Part shown: positions 26,848-35,490 of the stretch, piece after piece
Position numbering within the stretch: position 1 is the first letter of the stretch
How the letters are laid out: every line of letters starts with the position of its first letter
Assembly (NCBI RefSeq): GCF_014652875.1
Contig: NZ_BMZQ01000002.1
Coordinates: 558,001-622,000 of the forward strand
Source of the DNA: Tianweitania populi
GTDB lineage: Bacteria; Pseudomonadota; Alphaproteobacteria; Rhizobiales; Rhizobiaceae
Length of the DNA stretch: 64,000 nt
Direction of reading: 5' to 3'
Notes under the pieces: generated by a model
Database searches by the model: none
What the model was told of the DNA's origin: nothing
Seen by the model: only the letters and a program-made list of their open reading frames with translations
Made by a program: the position numbers and the translations under genes

Positions 26848-27672
26848 TCAGGCTCGCACCAGTTCGTGCGCATCATCGGTGACGCGCTCGGAATGGGTGA
26901 AGACGTCATATTCGTCGCCGCGCACCAGTGCGATCAGCGTCAGCCCAGCATCCTCGGCGGTGCGAATGGCGAGTGCGGTCGGCGCCGAAACGGCGATGAT
27001 GAAGGGCGCACCGATGGCAGCGGTCTTTTGAACCATTTCCACCGAAACGCGGCTGGTGACCACCACAGCACCGCTGCTCCCGGCAACGCTCTGCCCAGCC
27101 AGGGCGCCGGCCAGCTTATCCAGCGCATTGTGCCGGCCGACATCTTCGCGCGCGGCCAGAATGCCCCTGCCCGGCTGGAAGAAGCCGGCCGCGTGGACCG
27201 CGCCCGTCTTCTTATGAAGTGCCTGATGTTCCGACAGCGCGCGCACGGCGTCCGTAATCTGCTTCGGCGAAAGCTCCAGCGTGCCATGGGTGCGCGGCAC
27301 GCTGCGCATGGCTTCGTCGATCGACTCGATGCCACACAAGCCGCAACCGACCGGTCCGGCCAGGCGACGGCGGCGGGCCTGGAAGCGGGTGTTGGCCTGA
27401 TCCTTCAGCCAAATCTGGATGTCGATGCCGGCGCCCGCATCCTCGACCTCGATGAAGTCGATCTCGTCCAGTTCTGCGATGATGCCTTCGGTCAGGCTGA
27501 ACCCCCTGGCGAAGTCCTCGAGATCGGCCGGCGAGCCCATCATCACGGCATGGGTCGTACCGGCATAAGACAGCGCGATCGGCACTTCTTCCGGCACGAA
27601 GCGGTCGGCTTGGGCGCTGCCATTGCTACGCTGAGCGTAACGAGAAACGCTGGTGATGGCGGGACGCGTCAT
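26848..27672 (-). CDS. fdhD: Formate dehydrogenase accessory sulfurtransferase FdhD
   Basis: A 274-residue protein that transfers sulfur from a cysteine desulfurase to the molybdenum cofactor of formate dehydrogenase. The conserved two-cysteine loop GCGLCGIES is near residue 107, and GRHNALDKLAGA plus SRVSVEMVQKTAAIGAP are family signatures. It lies 2 bp after fdsA and 3 bp before fdsD, matching the usual fdsA-C-D order. Confidence 0.95.
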   Translation of the reverse strand: MTRPAITSVSRYAQRSNGSAQADRFVPEEVPIALSYAGTTHAVMMGSPADLEDFARGFSLTEGIIAELDEIDFIEVEDAGAGIDIQIWLKDQANTRFQARRRRLAGPVGCGLCGIESIDEAMRSVPRTHGTLELSPKQITDAVRALSEHQALHKKTGAVHAAGFFQPGRGILAAREDVGRHNALDKLAGALAGQSVAGSSGAVVVTSRVSVEMVQKTAAIGAPFIIAVSAPTALAIRTAEDAGLTLIALVRGDEYDVFTHSERVTDDAHELVRA

Positions 27673-27674
27673 TC

Positions 27675-30554
27675 CTACTCCGCTGCTTCCAGATGGCCGG
27701 CGATGCGGCGCGAGCGCCGCGCCTGCTCGTCATATTCGACCTGCCAGTCCGACGGACCGTTGGAGGGCGAGATCTGCACGGCCGTCACCTTATATTCCGG
27801 GCAGTTGGTAGCCCAATCCGAATAGTCGGTGGTGATCACATTGGCCTGCGTCGTCGGATGGTGGAAGGTCGTATAAACGACGCCCGGCGACACGCGCGTG
27901 GTGATGGTCGCACGCAAAGTCGTGTCGCCCGAACGGCTCGACAGTTTCACCCAGTCATTGTCATGAATGCCGCGCTGTTCGGCGTCATGCGGATGGATTT
28001 CCAGCTTGTCCTCGGGGTGCCAGACCACATTGTCCGTGCGCCGCGTCTGCGCGCCGACATTGTATTGCGAGAGAATGCGCCCGGTGGTGAGCAGCAGCGG
28101 GAAACGTGGACCGGTGCGCTCGTCGGTGGCGACATATTCGGTGCGGATGAACTTGCCCTTGCCGCGTACGAAGCCATCGACATGCATGATCGGCGAACCG
28201 ACCGGGAAGTGCTCGTTACAGGGCCACTGCACCGAACCGACCTGGTCGAGGTAGGGATAGTTGACGCCGGCAAAGGACGGCGTGGTGATTGCGATCTCGT
28301 CCATGATCTCTGATGGATGCGTGTACTCCCAGTCGAGCCCCATGGCGCGCGCGAGGTTCTGCGTCACTTCCCAGTCGGCATACCCGTTCTTTGGCGTCAT
28401 GACCTTGCGCACGCGGTTGATGCGGCGCTCGGCATTGGTGAAGGTGCCGTCCTTTTCCAGGAAGGTCGAGCCCGGCAGGAAGACATGGGCGTAGTTGGCG
28501 GTTTCGTTGAGGAAAAGATCCTGCACCACCACGCATTCCATGGCAGCCAGACCCGCCGCGACATGCTTGGTGTCGGGATCGGATTGCAGGATGTCCTCGC
28601 CCTGGATGTACAGGCCCTTGAAGGAGCCTTCCACGGCGGCATCCAGCATGTTGGGGATGCGCAAACCGGGTTCCGACGAGATCGTCACGCCCCACATCTT
28701 TTCGAACACATCACGCGCGGCTTCGTCCGAAACATGGCGGTAGCCCGGCAGCTCGTGCGGGAAAGAGCCCATGTCGCAGGAGCCCTGCACATTGTTCTGG
28801 CCGCGCAGCGGGTTCACGCCCACACCGGGACGGCCGATATTTCCGGTGACCATGGCGAGGTTGGCAATCGCCATCACCGTGGTCGAGCCCTGGCTGTGCT
28901 CTGTGACGCCAAGGCCGTAATAGATCGCGCCGTTGCCACCGGTCGCAAACAGACGCGCGGCGCGGCGGATCTCGTCGGCCGGCACGCCGGTGTAGTCTTC
29001 GGTGGCTTCCGGGCTGTGGCGCTCTTCTGACACGAACTCGGCCCAGTCCTCAAATTCCGACCAGTCGCAGCGGTCGCGGATAAAACCTTCGTCCTGAAGC
29101 CCCTCGGTCACGATGACATGCGCCAGCGCAGTCATGACGGCGACATTGGTGCCGGGCTTGAGCGCCAGATGGTGAGCGGCCTTGATGTGCGGCGACTTCA
29201 CGAGGTCGGTGCGGCGCGGATCGATCACGATCAGCTGCGCGCCCTGCCGCAGCCGCTTCTTCAGCCGCGAGCCGAACACAGGATGGCCGTCCGTCGGGTT
29301 GGCGCCGATCACCACGACCACGTCGCTGTGTTCCACGGAATCGAAGTTCTGCGTGCCGGCCGACGTGCCGAAGGCCTGGCCGAGGCCGTAGCCGGTCGGC
29401 GAATGGCAGACGCGGGCGCAGGTATCGACATTGTTGTTGCCGAAGCCGGCGCGGATCAGCTTCTGCATGAGGAAGGTCTCCTCGTTGGTGCAGCGCGACG
29501 ATGTGATGCCGCCGACCGAGGCGCGGCCATACTGATATTGAAGGCGGCGGAACTCGGATGCCGTATAGTTGAGCGCCTCTTCCCAGGAGACTTCGCGCCA
29601 GGGATCGGTGATCTTTTCCCGGATCATCGGGTTGAGGATGCGGTCCTTGTGGGTGGAATAGCCGTAGGCAAAGCGGCCTTTGACGCAGGAATGGCCGCGA
29701 TTGGCCTGGCCTTCCTTCCACGGCACCATGCGGATCAGCTCTTCGCCGCGCATCTCCGCCTTGAAGGAGCAGCCGACGCCGCAATAAGCGCAGGTGGTGA
29801 CAGCCGAATGTTCGGGCTGGCCGATGGCGATCACCGACTTTTCCGTCAGCGTCGCCGTCGGGCAGGCCTGCACGCAGGCGCCGCAGGACACGCATTCGGA
29901 GTCGATGAAGAGTTCATGCGCGCTGGGCGACACACGTGAATCAAAGCCGCGTCCTTCGATGGTCAGCGCGAAGGTGCCCTGCACTTCCTGGCAGGCACGC
30001 ACGCAGCGCGAACAAACGATGCATTTGGCGGGATCATAGGTGAAGTACGGGTTGGACTCATCCTTCGGCATCCACTTGGCGTTGATGCCGCTGTCCTGTT
30101 TGGCGCGAACGTGGTTGTCGCCTTCATAGCCGTAGCGAACATCGCGCAAGCCGACCGCGCCGGCCATATCTTGCAGCTCGCAATCGCCGTTCGCCGCGCA
30201 GGTCAAACAATCCAGCGGATGGTCGGAGATATAAAGCTCCATGACGCCCTTGCGGATGGTCTTCAGCCGCTCCGTCTGGGTATGGACGACCATGCCCTCG
30301 GCGGCCGGCGTGGTGCAGGAGGCCGGCGTGCCATTGCGGCCTTCCACCTCGACCAGGCACAAACGGCAGGAGCCAAAGGCGTCCACCATGTCGGTGGCGC
30401 AAAGCTTCGGCACCTGGATGCCGGCTTCCATCGAAGCGCGCATCACCGAGGTGCCTTCCGGCACGGTGATCTCACGGCCGTCGATGGTCAGCGTGATTGT
30501 CTTGTCTGACAGCGCGGCGGGTGTGCCGAAGTCGATTTCGTGGATCAGACCCAT
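27675..30554 (-). CDS. fdsA: NAD-dependent formate dehydrogenase alpha subunit (molybdenum, Fe-S)
   Basis: A 959-residue catalytic subunit oxidising formate to CO2. Domains in order are: a plant-type 2Fe-2S domain (residues ~15-90, FGSCRLCLVEVEG); a NuoG-like His/Cys cluster (SDHPLDCLTCAANGDC); two 4Fe-4S motifs (CIVCSRCVRAC, CVSCGACVQAC); the Mo-enzyme Fe-S domain (TTCAYCGVGC); and the bis-MGD domain with a cysteine, not selenocysteine, at the metal in ARVCHSPTGYGLGQAFG. A C-terminal molybdopterin-dinucleotide domain follows. ATG at 30554 with GGAGGG upstream gives the usual MGLIHEIDFG-type start and family length. It is preceded in the operon by two small non-fds genes. Confidence 0.96.
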   Translation of the reverse strand: MGLIHEIDFGTPAALSDKTITLTIDGREITVPEGTSVMRASMEAGIQVPKLCATDMVDAFGSCRLCLVEVEGRNGTPASCTTPAAEGMVVHTQTERLKTIRKGVMELYISDHPLDCLTCAANGDCELQDMAGAVGLRDVRYGYEGDNHVRAKQDSGINAKWMPKDESNPYFTYDPAKCIVCSRCVRACQEVQGTFALTIEGRGFDSRVSPSAHELFIDSECVSCGACVQACPTATLTEKSVIAIGQPEHSAVTTCAYCGVGCSFKAEMRGEELIRMVPWKEGQANRGHSCVKGRFAYGYSTHKDRILNPMIREKITDPWREVSWEEALNYTASEFRRLQYQYGRASVGGITSSRCTNEETFLMQKLIRAGFGNNNVDTCARVCHSPTGYGLGQAFGTSAGTQNFDSVEHSDVVVVIGANPTDGHPVFGSRLKKRLRQGAQLIVIDPRRTDLVKSPHIKAAHHLALKPGTNVAVMTALAHVIVTEGLQDEGFIRDRCDWSEFEDWAEFVSEERHSPEATEDYTGVPADEIRRAARLFATGGNGAIYYGLGVTEHSQGSTTVMAIANLAMVTGNIGRPGVGVNPLRGQNNVQGSCDMGSFPHELPGYRHVSDEAARDVFEKMWGVTISSEPGLRIPNMLDAAVEGSFKGLYIQGEDILQSDPDTKHVAAGLAAMECVVVQDLFLNETANYAHVFLPGSTFLEKDGTFTNAERRINRVRKVMTPKNGYADWEVTQNLARAMGLDWEYTHPSEIMDEIAITTPSFAGVNYPYLDQVGSVQWPCNEHFPVGSPIMHVDGFVRGKGKFIRTEYVATDERTGPRFPLLLTTGRILSQYNVGAQTRRTDNVVWHPEDKLEIHPHDAEQRGIHDNDWVKLSSRSGDTTLRATITTRVSPGVVYTTFHHPTTQANVITTDYSDWATNCPEYKVTAVQISPSNGPSDWQVEYDEQARRSRRIAGHLEAAE

Positions 30555-30567
30555 CGAAAAACCCTCC

Positions 30568-30777
30568 TCAAGCTTTCTCTGCACGAACATGCGCAACGAT
30601 CGCGTTGGCATGTCCGTGGCCAAGGCCATGCTCGGCCTTCAGCCAGTTCACGACGTCCATGTGCTTCTGCTCCGACCGCTCGCGCGCCAGCGACAGCCAA
30701 TGATCGATCGGCTTGCCATAGGTCTTCTCGATCGACGGAAAGTAGGAAGCCGGTCCCTTGACCTTCTCGGTGCTCAT
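30568..30777 (-). CDS. Small DUF4287 protein inside the fds operon
   Basis: A 69-residue protein matching the DUF4287 pattern (SIEKTYGKPIDHWLSLA, then WLKAEHGLGHGHANAIVAH). The family is found alone or fused to DNA-interacting or DUF5655 domains and has no assigned function. It starts within an ATGA overlap with the preceding hypothetical gene and ends 13 bp before fdsA. The ATG-AGC-A at its start is the end of one copy of a 21-bp direct repeat. It is not part of the canonical fdsGBACD set. Confidence 0.82.
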   Translation of the reverse strand: MSTEKVKGPASYFPSIEKTYGKPIDHWLSLARERSEQKHMDVVNWLKAEHGLGHGHANAIVAHVRAEKA

Positions 30778-30791
30778 TCCGCTGCCTCCCG
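30771..30791. repeat. 21-bp direct repeat, copy B (hypothetical gene / DUF4287 junction)
   Basis: On the minus strand this repeat encodes R-E-A-A-E-stop of the hypothetical gene and the ATG of the DUF4287 gene (TGCTCATTCC...CTCCCG on the plus strand). It is identical over 21 bp to copy A at 31205-31225. Confidence 0.95.
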
Positions 30792-31211
30792 AAGTTCTTC
30801 CTCAGCCAACTCGGCGTTCGCGCGATCAATCCATGATGCAACCTCGGCTTCGAAAAACTGGCTTGAGCCGAGGGCAAGAAGCCGCGGTGTCGTGGATGCC
30901 TCGGTGAGGATGAGCCAAACGAGCTTACCGGAGCGAGTATCCGAGACGGTCGGAAAAGACCGATCATCCTTTTGGAACTCCAGACGGATTTGAAAGTCGT
31001 CTAGAAGGTCCTCTAACTTCTCCGCATCTTCGCCAAAGGAATGCGCGTAGGTGCAGTTTCCGAGACAGTCCTGCGCTTGGACATCGCTCATCGAACCGAG
31101 AATTTCGAGGGCGCCATCACCAGCAACAAGCTGATAAGGCCCTAGACTGGCAGCACGTTCCAGTTCCCGAAGCGTATGCGCACCCGAAATCGTAATGGCA
31201 GCTCTGCTCAT
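30774..31211 (-). CDS. Unrecognised 145-residue protein inserted in the fds operon
   Basis: I do not recognise this protein. It starts MSRAAITISGAHTLRELERA, has no signal peptide or membrane helix, contains CLGNC near the middle, an acidic stretch (FGEDAEKLEDLLDDF) and a C-terminal half reading KLVWLILTEASTTPRLL. It overlaps fdsB upstream and the DUF4287 gene downstream by ATGA, and is bounded by an exact 21-bp direct repeat. Its last five codons (REAAE) and first codons therefore duplicate the fdsB tail and the DUF4287 start. A hand count over 30841-31200 gives about 55% GC against roughly 63-67% in adjoining fdsB, suggesting recent acquisition. The proposed start removes 41 residues that are only fdsB sequence read in another frame. 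Confidence 0.8.
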   Translation of the reverse strand: MSRAAITISGAHTLRELERAASLGPYQLVAGDGALEILGSMSDVQAQDCLGNCTYAHSFGEDAEKLEDLLDDFQIRLEFQKDDRSFPTVSDTRSGKLVWLILTEASTTPRLLALGSSQFFEAEVASWIDRANAELAEEELREAAE

Positions 31212-31225
31212 TCCGCTGCCTCCCG
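31205..31225. repeat. 21-bp direct repeat, copy A (fdsB / hypothetical gene junction)
   Basis: On the minus strand this copy encodes the terminal R-E-A-A-E-stop of FdsB and the ATG of the hypothetical gene. It is 434 bp from copy B, so one repeat plus the hypothetical gene forms a unit whose removal would join fdsB directly to the DUF4287 gene with the same ATGA overlap. Confidence 0.95.
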
Positions 31226-32764
31226 CATCGGTGCCGGCGCAAAGTCTTCCGGAAAATGGGTCAGCGCGCTCATCACCGGATAGGGCGTGAAGCCGCCCAG
31301 TGCGCAAAGCGAACCGAACTTCATCGTGTTGCAAAGGTCTTCAACCAGCGCGAGGTTCCTTTCAGGCTCGATACCCGCGCGCACTTTATCGAGAACCTCC
31401 ACGCCCCGGGTCGAGCCGATGCGGCAGGGGGTGCACTTGCCGCAGCTTTCAACCGCGCAGAATTCCATGGCAAAGCGCGCCTGGTTCAGCATGTCGGCGG
31501 TGTCGTCGAACACCACGATGCCGGCATGGCCGATCAGCCCGCCCTTGGCCGCAAAGGCTTCATAGTCGAATTGCGTGTCGAACAGGCCCTGCGGGAAATA
31601 AGCGCCGAGCGGGCCTCCCACCTGTACTGCCTTGATCGGCCGGCCGGTCGCAGTGCCGCCCGCGATGTCGTTGACGATCTCGCCCAGCGTCAGACCGAAA
31701 GCGGCTTCGAACAGCCCGCCGTAGCGGACATTGCCGGCAATCTGGATGGGGATCGTGCCGCGCGACCGGCCCATGCCGAAGTCGCGGTAGAAGGCACCGC
31801 CTTTGTCGAGGATAATCGGGACCGACGCCAGCGAGATCAGGTTGTTGATGACAGTGGGCTTACCGAACAGGCCCTGGATGGCAGGCAGCGGCGGCTTGGC
31901 GCGCACCACGCCGCGCTTACCTTCGAGGCTGTTCAACAGCGCCGTTTCCTCGCCGCAGACATAAGCGCCGGCGCCGACGCGCACTTCCATGTCGAACATG
32001 TTAGGCGAACCCAGCACGTTCCAGCCGAGCAGGCCGGCCTTGCGGGCGATCAAGATCGCTTCGTTGAGAACCTTGATGGCTTCGGGATATTCGGAGCGGA
32101 TATAGACATAGCCATGCGTTGCGCCGGTCGCGATGCCGGCGATGATCATGCCTTCGATCAGCACGAAAGGATCGCCTTCGAGAATCATGCGATCCGCGAA
32201 CGTACCGCTATCGCCCTCGTCGCCATTGCAGACGATGTATTTGTTGGCGGCCTTGGCATCATGCACGGTTTGCCACTTGATACCGGTCGGGAAACCGGCG
32301 CCGCCGCGTCCGCGCAGGCCGGACTCGGTGACCTGCTTGACGATGTCGAGCGGTGTCATGGCAAGCGAGTTGCGCAAGCCTGCCAGCCCACCATGCGCTT
32401 CATAGTCTTCCAGCGACAGAGGATCGATGATGCCGCAGCGCGCAAAGGTCAGCCGCTGCTGACGTTTAAGGAAGGGGATCTGCTCGGGATCGCCGAGGGC
32501 AAGCGGATGATCGCCGCCTTGGAGGAAACCGGCGGCAAAGAGCGAGTCGACGTCCTTCGCCGCGACAGGCCCATAGGCGACGCGGCCGGCCGGCGTTTCC
32601 ACCTCAACCATCGGCTCCAGCCAGACCATGCCGCGTGAGCCGTTGCGGACGATGACAACATCAAGACTTTGCGCGGCAGCCGTGTCACGGATGGCCTTCG
32701 CTACCTTGTCGGCGCCCAATGCCAGGGCAAAGGAGTCGCGGGGAACGTAGACGCGGATTGTCAT
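31208..32764 (-). CDS. fdsB: NAD-dependent formate dehydrogenase beta subunit (FMN, 4Fe-4S; NuoF-like)
   Basis: A 518-residue diaphorase subunit that passes electrons to NAD+. Residues 1-100 are a thioredoxin-like domain. The FMN/NAD loop RGRGGAGFPTG is at 151-161, GAGAYVCGEETALLNSLEG near 280, and the 4Fe-4S cluster ligands are ESCGKCTPC (C441, C444, C447) with C487. It overlaps fdsG by 4 bp. The C-terminal REAAE coincides with the first copy of the 21-bp repeat. Confidence 0.96.
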   Translation of the reverse strand: MTIRVYVPRDSFALALGADKVAKAIRDTAAAQSLDVVIVRNGSRGMVWLEPMVEVETPAGRVAYGPVAAKDVDSLFAAGFLQGGDHPLALGDPEQIPFLKRQQRLTFARCGIIDPLSLEDYEAHGGLAGLRNSLAMTPLDIVKQVTESGLRGRGGAGFPTGIKWQTVHDAKAANKYIVCNGDEGDSGTFADRMILEGDPFVLIEGMIIAGIATGATHGYVYIRSEYPEAIKVLNEAILIARKAGLLGWNVLGSPNMFDMEVRVGAGAYVCGEETALLNSLEGKRGVVRAKPPLPAIQGLFGKPTVINNLISLASVPIILDKGGAFYRDFGMGRSRGTIPIQIAGNVRYGGLFEAAFGLTLGEIVNDIAGGTATGRPIKAVQVGGPLGAYFPQGLFDTQFDYEAFAAKGGLIGHAGIVVFDDTADMLNQARFAMEFCAVESCGKCTPCRIGSTRGVEVLDKVRAGIEPERNLALVEDLCNTMKFGSLCALGGFTPYPVMSALTHFPEDFAPAPMREAAE

Positions 32765-33237
32765 GCACGCACCTCCGTCACGATCTCGCGAAGCTTGTCT
32801 TCATCCAGCCTGCCGATCAGCTGTCCGTCCAGCATCGCGGCCGGCGCGCAGGCGCAGAGACCGAGGCAAAAAACCGGCTCCAGCGTCACGGCATTGTCTG
32901 ATGATGTTTCGTGGAAGTTCAGCCCGAGAAGTTCCATGGCGCGCTCAACCATCGCCTCGCCGCCCATCGCCTGACAGGCTTCGGCGCGGCAGATTTTCAG
33001 GACATGCCGACCGGCCGGGTGTTTGCGGTAGTCATGATAGAAGGTGATGACGCCGTGGACATCGGCGCGCGACAGGTTCAGCGCATCGGCGACCACCGGC
33101 ACCGTCTCGTCCGGCACATAGCCGAACTCGTCCTGAATGCCGTGAAGGATAAGCAGCAGCGCGCCGTCCTGGCCCTTGAAAGCGTCGACCACATCGGCCA
33201 CGCGCTGCCTTGTCTCGGTACCTGCCGCCTGCATCAT
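32761..33237 (-). CDS. fdsG: NAD-dependent formate dehydrogenase gamma subunit (2Fe-2S; NuoE-like)
   Basis: A 158-residue thioredoxin-fold 2Fe-2S protein. Cluster cysteines are at 83, 88 (ICRAEAC) and 124, 128 (FCLGLC), and GVITFYHDYRKHPAGRHVLKI is typical of FdsG/NuoE. GGAGGG upstream supports the start (two ATG codons in tandem). It is the first gene of the fds operon, about 95 bp after the LysR gene in the same direction. Confidence 0.95.
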   Translation of the reverse strand: MMQAAGTETRQRVADVVDAFKGQDGALLLILHGIQDEFGYVPDETVPVVADALNLSRADVHGVITFYHDYRKHPAGRHVLKICRAEACQAMGGEAMVERAMELLGLNFHETSSDNAVTLEPVFCLGLCACAPAAMLDGQLIGRLDEDKLREIVTEVRA

Positions 33238-33317
33238 GTGCAGGGCCCTCCCTGGATCCGTTTTACCGCGAAGAAACAGATCAGCCGGCTTTATTCAATA
33301 AGCCGCTCCCGTTACGC

Positions 33318-33334
33318 GATAGAACAATTCTATC
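33318..33334. promoter_or_regulatory. Candidate LysR-type activator site before fdsG
   Basis: GATAGAACAATTCTATC is a palindrome with 7-bp arms (ATAG-N7-CTAT, a T-N11-A type LysR box). It overlaps the end of the LysR gene and lies about 80-97 bp before the fdsG ATG, a typical activator distance. A second weak dyad (CGGCTTTATTCAATAAGCCG) lies closer to fdsG near 33287-33305. Confidence 0.6.
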
Positions 33335-34226
33335 AGATGATCGGCAATTCCGCAGCCAGAAGCCGCGCTTCCTGCAACAACGCGGCAACGAGCGGTGTGT
33401 GCGGTTCGCGCTTCGGCACCACCAGACCGATGCGGTGGCTGACATCCGGCTCGGTGATCGGAATGGCGCGCAGCGTCGATGACAGGCCGAGCAGGGCCAG
33501 ATCGAACGGCATCACCGACGCCCATTTGCCGGTCAGCACATGGGACAGAAGCGCGATGGTGGAGTTGGATTCCATCGTCGCCGACGGCTCGACGCCCGCT
33601 TCCGTCAGATGCTTATTGATGATCCGGCGGTTCTGCATTTCCGGCGTCATCAGGCAGAGCGGCAGGGTCGCGACCTCGGCCCAGCTGACGCTGTCGCGAT
33701 CGGCAAACATCGTGTTGAAGGCGGTGATGAGCTGATAGCGCTCAGAATACAGCGGCAGGGTGGTGACGCGGCCAAGCGGCTCGTTGTCGACATAAGTCAG
33801 GCCGGCATCGGCTTCGAGATGGTCGAGATCGGCCAGCACCTCGACTGAAGTGCGCGACAGGATGGAAAAGGTGACGTGGGGATGGCGCTCGCGAAACGGC
33901 GTCGTCAGCCGCGCCACCATGGCGAGCGCCGTAGGAATCGCCGAAATGCGGAGATGACCGGACAGGCCGCGCCTGGCCGCGCGCATTTCCTCGCGCATGG
34001 TGCGGGCGTCACCTACGATGCGGCGCGCCCAGTCCAGCACGCGCTCGCCTTCCGGCGTCAGGCCCTGGAAGCGCGAGCCGCGCTGCACAAGGCTGACGCC
34101 GAGCTGTTCTTCCAGCTGCTTGATCGCCGCCGACAGCGTGGGCTGCGTCACGCCCGCTTCTTCCGCCGCCCGGCCGAAATGCTGGTGCCGCGCCAGCGTG
34201 ATAAAGAATTCGAGCTTGTCGATCAT
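33333..34226 (-). CDS. LysR-family regulator, probable controller of fds
   Basis: A 297-residue LysR-type regulator. The N-terminal winged helix is clear (LEFFITLARHQHFGRAAEEAGVTQPTLSAAIKQLEEQ, shown in two parts by residues 4-40), and a substrate-binding-like domain follows. Codirectional and immediately upstream of fdsG, it is the likely formate or metabolic sensor for the operon. This is an inference from position; the effector is unknown. Confidence 0.9.
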   Translation of the reverse strand: MIDKLEFFITLARHQHFGRAAEEAGVTQPTLSAAIKQLEEQLGVSLVQRGSRFQGLTPEGERVLDWARRIVGDARTMREEMRAARRGLSGHLRISAIPTALAMVARLTTPFRERHPHVTFSILSRTSVEVLADLDHLEADAGLTYVDNEPLGRVTTLPLYSERYQLITAFNTMFADRDSVSWAEVATLPLCLMTPEMQNRRIINKHLTEAGVEPSATMESNSTIALLSHVLTGKWASVMPFDLALLGLSSTLRAIPITEPDVSHRIGLVVPKREPHTPLVAALLQEARLLAAELPII

Positions 34227-34278
34227 GCCCGGACCCTAGCGGCTCAAACGGGATCAAGCCAGCGCGAGCCGCGACGAT

Positions 34279-34752
34279 TCAGGCCGCTTCCAGCGCGGCA
34301 ATGTCCAGCTTGATCATCTGCTGCATCGCCGCCATCACCCGCGCCGCCCGTTCGCGATCGGGCCCCGTCAACAGTTCGATCAACACACGCGGCGTTATCT
34401 GCCATGCAACGCCATATTTGTCCTGGATCCAGCCGCAAGCCATCGTCTCGCCGCCATGGGCCAAAATCTTCGACCAGTATTCGTCGATCTCTTCCTGATC
34501 GTCGCACAGGATCATGAAGGAGACGCTGGGGTTGAGCGGGTATTGCGTATTGCCGCCGTTGAGGATGTAGAACGGGTGACCCTCGATCTCGAAACCGATC
34601 GTGAGCACTTGCCCTTCGATCGTATGCGGCTCGCCGCCGCCCGGTGCGTACATGATCTCGCCCATTCTCGCATTGCGGAACGTAGCGACATAGAAGTTGG
34701 CGGCTTCCTCGGCCTGATCATTGAACCAGAGATAGGTTGAAAGCTTCTGCAT
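34279..34752 (-). CDS. VOC-superfamily protein (PhnB / 3-demethylubiquinone methyltransferase-like)
   Basis: A 157-residue vicinal-oxygen-chelate fold protein of the PhnB-like group: STYLWFNDQAEEAANFYVATF, an EGHPFYILNGG strand and FMILCDDQEEIDEYWSKIL, with CGWIQDKYGVAWQITPR. The old name 3-demethylubiquinone-9 3-methyltransferase is misleading for this group, and the function is unknown. ATG at 34752 follows a strong GGAGGAG. Monocistronic. Confidence 0.85.
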   Translation of the reverse strand: MQKLSTYLWFNDQAEEAANFYVATFRNARMGEIMYAPGGGEPHTIEGQVLTIGFEIEGHPFYILNGGNTQYPLNPSVSFMILCDDQEEIDEYWSKILAHGGETMACGWIQDKYGVAWQITPRVLIELLTGPDRERAARVMAAMQQMIKLDIAALEAA

Positions 34753-34914
34753 GGTCTCCTCCTTTATTGTTTGCTGCACGAGGACGATCTGTGTCCGGCT
34801 TTTCCGACATCCTGCGCGCGCAACGGCGAGCTTACCGCTTGCCGTGCGGAAAGGCAGGGATTACCTCGGAGGTTCAAGCGCCCGACCAAGCCCAAGCCTG
34901 ACCAAGGAACTCCC

Positions 34915-35490
34915 ATGGCATTGAAGCTCAAGATCATCATCGGCAGCACGCGTCCCTCCCGGCTCGGGCCGAAGGTTGCGCAATGGTTCGAGGGAGCGGC
35001 CCGCGAGCATGGCAAGTTCGAGGTCGAACTGCTCGATCTCGCTGATTTCAACCTGCCGGTGTTCGACGAGCCGAAGCACCCGCGCATGCGCGACTACAGC
35101 CACGACCACACCAAGAAGTGGAGCGCGGCGATCGAGCCGGCCGACGCCTATGTGTTCGTAACGCCGGAATACAACTATTACCCGCCGTCCTCGCTGATCA
35201 ACGCGCTCGATTATCTTGTTCTGGAATGGGGTCGTAAGCCAGCGGCTGTCGTGTCCTACGGCGGCATTTCCGGTGGGTTGCGCGCGACCGAAGCGCTGCG
35301 GCCGCTGCTGGCGACGCTCAACATGATGCCGATCCCGCAGGCCCTGCCCGTGCCGCTGTTCGGCACGATGATCGGTGAGGACGGCGTGTTCCGCCCGACC
35401 GATCCGATCGCGCAGGGCGTCAAGCCGATGCTGGACGAGCTGGCGATCTGGGCCGAGGGCCTTCAGGCAATGCGCCGCGCGCTTTCGTAG
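34915..35490 (+). CDS. NADPH-dependent FMN reductase-like flavoprotein
   Basis: A 191-residue flavodoxin-fold reductase: IIIGSTRPSRLGPKVAQWF at the FMN phosphate loop, VFVTPEYNYYPPSSLINALDYL at the isoalloxazine site and VVSYGGISGGLRATEAL. It may reduce FMN, quinones or azo compounds. AAGGAAC precedes the ATG. It diverges from the VOC gene. Confidence 0.88.
   Translation: MALKLKIIIGSTRPSRLGPKVAQWFEGAAREHGKFEVELLDLADFNLPVFDEPKHPRMRDYSHDHTKKWSAAIEPADAYVFVTPEYNYYPPSSLINALDYLVLEWGRKPAAVVSYGGISGGLRATEALRPLLATLNMMPIPQALPVPLFGTMIGEDGVFRPTDPIAQGVKPMLDELAIWAEGLQAMRRALS

Noticed and set aside
31256-32638. 460-codon plus-strand frame opposite fdsB
   Set aside because: fdsB on the minus strand has all expected flavin and Fe-S motifs; the opposite frame has none.
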